From NCBI GenBank assembly GCA_947623645.1, contig CANQHK010000064.1:1-7021 (forward strand): a stretch of DNA of 7,021 nucleotides. Direction: 5' to 3'. Shown one piece after another: positions 1-3,914 of this stretch. This stretch comes from an uncultured Bacilli bacterium. Its GTDB lineage: Bacteria > Bacillota_I > Bacilli_A > RF39 > UBA660. The notes beneath the pieces were generated by a model. That model was not told where the DNA came from, did not search any database, and saw nothing but the letters and a program-made list of their open reading frames with translations. Position numbers and translations under genes: made by a program. Numbering within the stretch: position 1 is the stretch's first letter; each line of letters begins with the position of its first letter.

Positions 1-62
1 TAAAACTCATTGCTATCATTTTGTTCCTTCTTATCATTATGATAGTTGTAATAAAAAAATGA
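1..62 (+). CDS. C-terminal fragment of small hydrophobic peptide, type I toxin-like (copy 1, partial)
   Basis: The window opens inside a reading frame whose last 19 codons (3-59) read KLIAIILFLLIIMIVVIKK and stop at TGA (60-62). The start lies upstream of the window. The string is almost purely aliphatic and ends in a Lys-Lys pair, so it would make one membrane-spanning helix with a short basic tail. It matches the complete peptide at 418-507 in character and in its IKK ending, and the DNA downstream of both genes is also homologous, so the two are paralogues. Membrane insertion and possible toxicity are inferred from resemblance to type I toxins such as TxpA, BsrG and Ibs; no named family member is recognised. 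An antisense terminator begins inside the last codons. Confidence 0.6.
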   Translation, partial: KLIAIILFLLIIMIVVIKK

Positions 63-90
63 CACTTAATTCGCTTTTGAATTAAATGTC
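53..90 (-). terminator. Intrinsic terminator of antisense RNA, copy 1
   Basis: Arms 61-72 and 79-90 pair over 12 bp around a 6-base loop (73-78). The one C-A mismatch on the + strand becomes a G-U pair in RNA made from the - strand. On the - strand the stem is followed, after one A, by seven T residues (complement of 53-59), whereas the + strand has no T run. Direction is therefore clearly minus. It overlaps the stop codon of the copy-1 peptide. Confidence 0.8.
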
Positions 91-103
91 TTCACCATAA
101 TTA

Positions 104-150
104 GGGTAGACATTCAACATACTAAAACTGAATATTTCCTTTTTTATTTT
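104..150 (+). terminator. Terminator of copy-1 peptide mRNA
   Basis: An imperfect hairpin pairs GG (105-106) with CC (138-139) and ATTCA (112-116) with TGAAT (129-133), with mismatches and a bulge between. It is followed at once by TTTTTTATTTT (140-150). It corresponds position by position to the stronger terminator at 564-611 of copy 2. Confidence 0.55.
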
Positions 151-174
151 ATGCTTTCTTTCCTTAACATATTC

Positions 175-203
175 ATCCTAACATAAAATTTATTTTCTAG
201 CAA
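175..203 (-). promoter_or_regulatory. Promoter of antisense RNA, copy 1
   Basis: Read on the - strand: TTGCTA (203-198), 17-base spacer ending in TGT, then TAGGAT (180-175). The TGn before the -10 makes it an extended -10 promoter. Both hexamers are weaker than those of copy 2 (4 of 6 matches each), but spacing and TGn are conserved between copies, which supports function. Confidence 0.55.
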
Positions 204-210
204 GATTTTT

Positions 211-323
211 ATATAAACTTACATCGAATTCTTGAACTATGTGAAAGATTTTTTAAAATACTTACAATCTTTTTTTATTTCATAAAAGATAGAATAAATA
301 TGATACTTTTTTTGTTTGTTCGA
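211..323. other. AT-rich spacer between the two modules
   Basis: No gene is seen here. A weak 7-bp inverted repeat (244-250 with 266-272, 15-base loop) is followed by T residues and could be a back-up terminator for + strand transcripts. It could equally be chance in such AT-rich DNA. Together with the flanking control sites this fills the gene-free stretch 63-417. Confidence 0.3.
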
Positions 324-352
324 TTGTTTTGAATTATTTTTTTGTGTATAAT
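324..352 (+). promoter_or_regulatory. Promoter of copy-2 peptide mRNA
   Basis: TTGTTT (324-329), 17-base spacer, perfect TATAAT (347-352). The transcript would start near 359-360, giving a leader of about 58 bases whose first bases (360-367) can pair with the 3' end of the same mRNA. Confidence 0.7.
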
Positions 353-385
353 TTTATTAGGAAATACGATAACTGTTGAGTACTT

Positions 386-409
386 GCCAACTTCTTACAG
401 GAAGGAGGC
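386..409 (+). promoter_or_regulatory. Strong ribosome site within a possible masking hairpin (copy 2)
   Basis: GGAAGGAGG (400-408) is a near-perfect ribosome site 9 bases before the GTG at 418 and decides that start. It can be partly masked locally: CTTC (391-394) pairs with GAAG (401-404), and GCC (386-388) with GGC (407-409). GCC also takes part in the long-range stem with 565-567, so the two folds would compete. Confidence 0.55.
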
Positions 410-417
410 TTGATATT

Positions 418-507
418 GTGAAGAAAAAAGATTTATTAATCTCATTTCTAATATTCATTATCATTTTATTAATAGTTTCTTTAATGATTCTATGCATAAA
501 AAAATAG
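418..507 (+). CDS. Small hydrophobic membrane peptide, 29 aa, type I toxin-like (copy 2)
   Basis: GTG start, TAG stop, 29 residues. The peptide begins MKKKDLL, continues with about 20 aliphatic residues (roughly 6-25) and ends CIKK. It should form one transmembrane helix with a basic N-terminus. It has its own promoter (324-352), a very strong ribosome site and its own terminator (564-611), so it is an independent gene. The last codons overlap the terminator of an RNA transcribed from the other strand. Size, hydrophobicity, the structured leader and the antisense RNA together match type I toxins of the TxpA/BsrG kind, which act on the membrane. I do not recognise the exact family. A non-toxic regulatory membrane peptide is the alternative. 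That the gene is real is fairly secure because copy 1 preserves the same kind of peptide. Confidence 0.7.
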   Translation: MKKKDLLISFLIFIIILLIVSLMILCIKK

Positions 508-534
508 TACTCAATCTGCATTAGATTAAGTACT
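498..534 (-). terminator. Intrinsic terminator of antisense RNA, copy 2
   Basis: Arms 506-517 and 523-534 pair over 12 bp (outer AGTACT/AGTACT, inner AATCT/AGATT) around a 5-base loop. The C-A mismatch on + becomes a G-U pair in the - strand RNA. Seven T residues follow on the - strand (complement of 498-504), and there is none on +. It is also the first terminator met by transcription leaving the LTA-synthase-like gene at 678. Confidence 0.85.
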
Positions 535-563
535 TTAACCAGATTAAGTATAACTTAATATTA

Positions 564-611
564 GGGTAAGTACTCAACACCGTAAAGTTAAGTATTTCCC
601 TTTTTTATTTT
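564..611 (+). terminator. Terminator of copy-2 peptide mRNA
   Basis: GGG (564-566) pairs with CCC (598-600), AA (568-569) with TT, TACT (571-574) with AGTA (591-594), and AAC (576-578) with GTT (587-589). There are a T-T and a C-A mismatch and one bulged G. TTTTTTATTTT follows (601-611). The stem shares bases with the long-range pairing to the leader, so the two folds exclude each other. Confidence 0.7.
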
Positions 612-634
612 ACGCAAGTTTCCTTGACATATTC

Positions 635-663
635 ATAATATCATAAAATTTCTTTTTTGGCAA
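635..663 (-). promoter_or_regulatory. Promoter of antisense RNA, copy 2
   Basis: On the - strand: TTGCCA (663-658, 5 of 6), 17-base spacer ending in TGA, TATTAT (640-635, 5 of 6). Extended -10 and ideal spacing make this one of the best promoters in the window. Its -35 box ends 15 bases after the stop codon of the LTA-synthase-like gene. Confidence 0.75.
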
Positions 664-677
664 GATTTTTGAAATGA

Positions 678-2675
678 TTATTTTTCATTGCTTGTAGCAC
701 TACTTACTCCCTCTTCGTCATCAGCATCCATTTCTTTTTCATGAAGTTTTGTATCTAAGTAATGAAAATAATTTTTAACGATAGCAAGATTGGACATACT
801 GATTTTTTCATGAATATCTTTATTGATTTTTAAAATTTCTTCGTCGTCATATCGGAAAGAATCATCGTTGGTGTAGGTAATTTGAGCTTTTTCAGCATCA
901 TAATAGGCATACGGACTCTGCCAAGAACCATCAGCAAAAATAGCGAGGTTCGAATAATCTTTACTGAAGAGGTCTTCTCCTAAATAAAGTCTTGGATCAT
1001 ACTCTAAATCAAAGAGGTTCGCAACAGTTGGTAAAATGTTCATATACGTTGTATAAGAATCGATTTTCTTTCCTGCGGTTTCATGATTATAAATAATAAA
1101 TGGTGTTCTTTCAATTTCTTTATTTTCTTCTAGATCATAATCAAACATTTTTTGAAGTTCACTGGTCTTAATTCCATAAGGATAATGATCTCCAAACATT
1201 ACAATTACCGTGTTGTCTAGTTCACCAGACTCTTCTAATAATTGTAGAAGACGTTCCATCGCATGATCGAGTTCCGTCATTTTGGATAAATATCTTTTTA
1301 CAGAAATCGATACATCCAAATCTTTAAAACGGTCTAAATATTTATCTCCATAAGTTGAACTTACTCCATAAGGTTGATGGGTTGTAACGGTTGTAAGAAG
1401 AGCCATATATGGTTGGTCGTGATCGACTCTTTCCCAAAAAGCATCCACTAATTCTACATCGCTTGGCCACTCTTTATAAGCATTGGAATATGGAATGTTT
1501 AAATCTTCTACGCCATAATAAGTACTTCCTAAATTTTTATGAATCGTTTTTCGATAATAATATTTTTCGGTATAGTTATGAAAAGAAGATACCTGATAAT
1601 TTTGATTTTTAAAGAGGTTAAATAAACTTTCATAGTAAGTATTGTCTTTGTATACGTTAGCACTACAAACATTGTTAATTGTATAAAGGCTTGTTAAAGC
1701 ACTAAATTCATTGTTTCCTGTTGAACAGTTGTTTCTTGGAGAATAATGATTGGTAAAGGAAATTCCTTCGTTGTATAATTTATATAAAGTTGGGAAATAT
1801 TCTTCTTGAAGCATTAAGTTGTTGGTTGATTCTAGCATGATGAGAATTAAATTTTTCCCTTTAAACAAACCTGTATAATCATTTTTTTCTGTAATATTTC
1901 GAGAATAAAAGTAGCGATTTAAAGAATTTAAGGAGTCATCCTTTTCATTTGCGATGATTTCTTTGATTTTATCATCGTTTACAACTCTTTCCAGATTTTC
2001 TTCTTCATCATCGATGGTTACAGACATATCACTTCCCTGCCCTGTGAGTTTACTTTTTACATCCAAAAGTCCAAAGACATTAATTCCAAATTGGTTTACC
2101 GCAACGTTTGGTAAAGCAGGATTTTGAAATAAAACTTTATTGGATACATATTGAAATTTTTCCTGCATAAAAGGAAGAGATAAAGTTGATGCATAAACTC
2201 CTATTAAAAGAGATAAGGCAATAATTCCATTTCTTGTATCAAGAAATTTTTTATCTTCTTTTTGAAGGAATAGAAGGATAACGAAAAGAAGAAAAGGAAT
2301 TGCTAATAAATAATAAGAATCTTTAAAACTATAAAGATAATCTTTAATATAACTAGTAACTTTTCCAAGTTGACTCGATGTATTTAGAGAAGCATAGTTT
2401 CCTAAAAAGTTATTAAAGCCAAGTTGCGCTAGAGCATAGATAAAAACAAGAAGAGCAACTAGAATGAAAAAGATTTTTTGAAGGATTGGCTTCTTTATAA
2501 ATCTTGAAATTAAAGAAACTGTTCCTGCTAAAATACACGAACTAATAAAAATTCTAAGAAGAGCATAAGAAAAAGTAAATGTTCCCGTTAATACTTTAAA
2601 TAATATTTCTACTGTAAACAAATAAACAAAAAATAAAATTGTCCTATTTTTAAATATATTTTTTACTGCTTTCAT
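678..2675 (-). CDS. LtaS-like LTA synthase / phosphoglycerol transferase (sulfatase fold), membrane protein
   Basis: A 665-residue membrane enzyme resembling LtaS, which transfers glycerol phosphate from phosphatidylglycerol to build lipoteichoic acid outside the membrane. Five hydrophobic segments (about 11-28, 35-56, 64-87, 121-137, 151-169) precede a sulfatase-fold domain from about 273. Visible active-site residues: Glu282 in LESTNN, nucleophile Thr319 in NCSTGNNEF, His433 in TTHQPYG, and Asp496-His497 in FGDHYPYG. Length and layout are normal for the family; the C-terminus is acidic. The ATG at 2675 is preferred: the frame stays open to a TTG at 2765, but a promoter at 2694-2722 lies in that extension and a GGTG ribosome-site-like stretch lies just before the ATG. 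Transcription is monocistronic, and no terminator of its own is seen after the stop at 678. Related MdoB-like phosphoglycerol transferases share this fold, so the exact polymer made is uncertain. Confidence 0.9.
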   Translation of the reverse strand: MKAVKNIFKNRTILFFVYLFTVEILFKVLTGTFTFSYALLRIFISSCILAGTVSLISRFIKKPILQKIFFILVALLVFIYALAQLGFNNFLGNYASLNTSSQLGKVTSYIKDYLYSFKDSYYLLAIPFLLFVILLFLQKEDKKFLDTRNGIIALSLLIGVYASTLSLPFMQEKFQYVSNKVLFQNPALPNVAVNQFGINVFGLLDVKSKLTGQGSDMSVTIDDEEENLERVVNDDKIKEIIANEKDDSLNSLNRYFYSRNITEKNDYTGLFKGKNLILIMLESTNNLMLQEEYFPTLYKLYNEGISFTNHYSPRNNCSTGNNEFSALTSLYTINNVCSANVYKDNTYYESLFNLFKNQNYQVSSFHNYTEKYYYRKTIHKNLGSTYYGVEDLNIPYSNAYKEWPSDVELVDAFWERVDHDQPYMALLTTVTTHQPYGVSSTYGDKYLDRFKDLDVSISVKRYLSKMTELDHAMERLLQLLEESGELDNTVIVMFGDHYPYGIKTSELQKMFDYDLEENKEIERTPFIIYNHETAGKKIDSYTTYMNILPTVANLFDLEYDPRLYLGEDLFSKDYSNLAIFADGSWQSPYAYYDAEKAQITYTNDDSFRYDDEEILKINKDIHEKISMSNLAIVKNYFHYLDTKLHEKEMDADDEEGVSSATSNEK

Positions 2676-2693
2676 TTTCAAACACCATTTTTT

Positions 2694-2722
2694 ATTATAG
2701 TTATTTTTTGTCAAATAGTAAA
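2694..2722 (-). promoter_or_regulatory. Probable promoter of the LTA-synthase-like gene
   Basis: On the - strand: TTTACT (2722-2717, 4 of 6), 17-base spacer, perfect TATAAT (2699-2694). The predicted start near 2687 leaves a leader of only about 12 bases before the ATG at 2675, so the message would be nearly leaderless. Confidence 0.5.
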
Positions 2723-2874
2723 GAAAAAAGTAATTTTTTTCACAAAAATTACATAATTCTACCAAAATCAGGAAAGAATAAATTTATTTTTATTCATCTT
2801 TTTTATCTTCTGATAATTTTTAGTTTACAAATTTAAAAAAGACGGAAAAACTCATAAAATTGATTCAAAAAGCT

Positions 2875-2902
2875 TTTAAAAACGGGTAAAATATAGTATA
2901 TT
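2875..2902 (+). promoter_or_regulatory. Possible promoter of the Fic-family gene
   Basis: TTTAAA (2875-2880), 16-base spacer, TATATT (2897-2902) in the 309-base gene-free stretch 2676-2984. Both boxes are weak and the region is so AT-rich that chance matches are likely. Nothing else convincing was seen there besides the divergent promoter at 2694-2722. Confidence 0.3.
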
Positions 2903-2984
2903 TTTTATTACAAAGATAGTTTACGTATCCAACCAATAACGAAATGTAAAAATCATATTAAAATAATAAAGGAATGAAGGTATT

Positions 2985-3653
2985 ATGGAAAATAAATATC
3001 AATTAACAAGAGAACAAAATATATTTGTTGCAAAAAGAAATATTGTAGATTATATCTGGAAAAGCGCTAATTTAGAAGGAATTCAAATTACTTATTTTGA
3101 AACGCAAGCAATCTATGATGGAGGGATTGTAAATGGTCTTATAGTGGATAATATCATTGCTATTAATAATTTAAAATATGCCTGGCAATTTATTCTTGAA
3201 AATGAGAAAATGGAAGATGATTTTAAAATACTTTGTCATTTACATAAATTAACTTGCGATAAATTAGTTTTAGATCAAAATTTAGGGAAGTTAAGAAACA
3301 CTCCTGTTGCTATTGGTGGAACTTCTTGGAAACCAACTTTTCCTTTCGAAAGTCAAATTAAAGAGGAATTACAAAAATTATTAGAACAAACCGAAAAAAC
3401 GAAAACAGAAATTGCTATCGAAGTTATGCTTTGGATTATGAGAAAGCAGATGTTTATTGATGGAAATAAACGTGTCGCTATGTTATTTGCTAATAAAATC
3501 ATGATTGATAATGGTTGTGGAATCATAACAATCTCTCAAGAAAATCAGCCAACATTTTTTGAAAAATTAATTCGATTTTACGAAACAGGAGATCAGGAAG
3601 ATTTAAAAAAATGGATTTATGATACAAGTATTGATGGAATTCAATTATCTTAA
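2985..3653 (+). CDS. Fic-family protein with altered active-site motif (His replaced by Gln)
   Basis: 222 residues. Fic proteins usually transfer AMP or another nucleotide phosphate to hydroxyl side chains of target proteins, using the motif HPFx(D/E)GN(G/K)R. Here the loop reads QMFIDGNKR (155-163): the DGNKR anion-binding half is intact, but the catalytic His is Gln and the Pro is Met. Upstream, SANLEG (27-32) fits the (S/T)xxxE(G/N) inhibitory helix, and LRN...VAIGGTSWKP (103-117) looks like the target-docking flap, so it resembles a class II Fic with an N-terminal inhibitory helix. The start ATG has AAAGGA 11 bases and GAAGG 4 bases upstream. It is a single gene, convergent with the surface-protein gene, sharing a terminator; no antitoxin partner is adjacent. 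Family membership is confident; nucleotidyl transfer is doubtful without the His. Confidence 0.85.
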   Translation: MENKYQLTREQNIFVAKRNIVDYIWKSANLEGIQITYFETQAIYDGGIVNGLIVDNIIAINNLKYAWQFILENEKMEDDFKILCHLHKLTCDKLVLDQNLGKLRNTPVAIGGTSWKPTFPFESQIKEELQKLLEQTEKTKTEIAIEVMLWIMRKQMFIDGNKRVAMLFANKIMIDNGCGIITISQENQPTFFEKLIRFYETGDQEDLKKWIYDTSIDGIQLS

Positions 3654-3682
3654 TTAAAAGGATAGAAAAAAGTTATAATTAG

Positions 3683-3730
3683 AAAAGGAACTATTGGAAA
3701 TTAAATAACTTTCTGAATAGTTCCTTTTTT
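3683..3730. terminator. Strong, probably bidirectional terminator between convergent genes
   Basis: AAAAGGAACTATT (3683-3695) pairs perfectly with 3716-3728 over 13 bp around a 20-base loop. On + the T run reaches 3730, ending the Fic gene. On - the stem ends in four T residues and could also stop transcripts of the surface-protein gene that ends at 3780. Confidence 0.85.
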
Positions 3731-3779
3731 ATTGGAAGAGATAATCAACACTAAACAAATAACTGCTATTCATAGTTGG

Positions 3780-3914
3780 TCATGATGTAGTTCCTAGAGC
3801 GACAAGCACTGCACGGGAAGAATTGTTACTGTACGCACTACCAACGCAATAGCTGAAGCTGAATGCACCTGCACCTGAAGTATCCTTGTAGTGCCCACCA
3901 CGCATGAACCAAGG
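3780..3914 (-). other. Candidate variable region at the C-terminus of the surface protein
   Basis: The last 135 bases, from PWFMRGGHY to the stop, are about 50% GC (hand count 67 of 135). The preceding 100 bases (3921-4020) are about 38%, and a 60-base N-terminal sample (5701-5760) is about 32%. Codons such as GCG, AGC, CAC, TAC and GTG cluster here. The protein segment (RGGHY ... GAFSFSY ... SSRAVLV) sits where diversity-generating retroelements place their variable residues in C-type-lectin folds. No template repeat or reverse transcriptase is in the window, so this is a candidate only. Confidence 0.4.

Larger units (their letters stand above)
53..168 (-). ncRNA. Predicted antisense RNA, copy 1 (about 115 nt)
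   Basis: A promoter at 175-203 and a terminator at 53-90 on the - strand bracket a unit with no plausible reading frame. The RNA would be complementary to the 3' end of the copy-1 peptide mRNA, including its stop codon, 3' untranslated region and terminator. This is the convergent, 3'-overlapping layout of the Bacillus RatA and SR4 antitoxin RNAs. The 5' end is estimated from promoter spacing and is good to a few bases. Confidence 0.6.
360..599 (+). other. Long-range 5'-3' pairing in the copy-2 mRNA
   Basis: Two leader segments are complementary to two 3' segments in the nested order needed for a panhandle. Bases 375-388 (GTTGAGTACTTGCC) pair with 565-578 over 14 bp with one G-U pair. Bases 360-367 (GGAAATAC) pair with 592-599 over 8 bp. 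Long-range pairing that keeps full-length mRNA inactive is known from type I toxin mRNAs such as hok; its role here is inferred. Confidence 0.6.
498..628 (-). ncRNA. Predicted antisense RNA, copy 2 (about 130 nt)
   Basis: A good extended -10 promoter (635-663) and a strong terminator (498-534) define a short - strand transcript with no reading frame. It is complementary to the last bases of the peptide gene and its whole 3' untranslated region. Because it copies 565-578 in complement, it carries GTTGAGTACTTACC, almost identical to the mRNA leader at 375-388. It would therefore compete with the leader for the same 3' partner as well as form an extended duplex. An RNA antitoxin role is inferred from this layout. 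Confidence 0.7.
1..670 (+). repeat. Tandem pair of homologous peptide/antisense modules
   Basis: The end of the peptide gene, antisense terminator, mRNA terminator and antisense promoter occur in the same order at 1-210 (copy 1) and about 418-670 (copy 2). The best-conserved block is 138-210 against 598-670, which shares runs such as TTTTTTATTTTA, ACATATTCAT, CATAAAATTT and GCAAGATTTTT. The copies clearly diverged after an old duplication. The array may continue upstream of the window. Confidence 0.8.

Noticed and set aside
244..276. Hairpin followed by T residues in the spacer between modules
   Set aside because: Only 7 AT-rich pairs with a 15-base loop; weaker than every accepted terminator and expected by chance in such DNA. 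Kept only as a note in the spacer entry.
379..574. Four AGTACT copies as a possible CRISPR-like or operator array
   Set aside because: The copies are unevenly spaced (379, 506, 529, 569) and each is explained by an RNA stem or by the long-range pairing; there are no spacer units.
2709..2714. Perfect TTGACA on the - strand upstream of the LTA-synthase-like gene
   Set aside because: It is only 9 bases from the TATAAT at 2699-2694, and no -10-like box lies at 16-18 bases, so TTTACT at 2717-2722 was preferred.
2676..2765. Start of the LTA-synthase-like protein at a TTG (2765), adding 30 residues
   Set aside because: The extension is Cys/Tyr/Asn-rich with no family likeness, has no clear ribosome site, and contains a TATAAT promoter box (2694-2699). 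The ATG at 2675 fits the usual N-terminus just before the first membrane segment.
2985..3653. Fic gene as part of a FicT/FicA toxin-antitoxin pair
   Set aside because: No small antitoxin gene is adjacent, the inhibitory motif is within the protein itself, and the catalytic His is missing.
3780..3782. Mycoplasma-type code with TGA read as Trp
   Set aside because: The Trp codons examined are TGG, and TGA is the stop of both the copy-1 peptide and the surface protein at points that fit the homologous or expected ends. Reading through would add about 17 residues with no family likeness.
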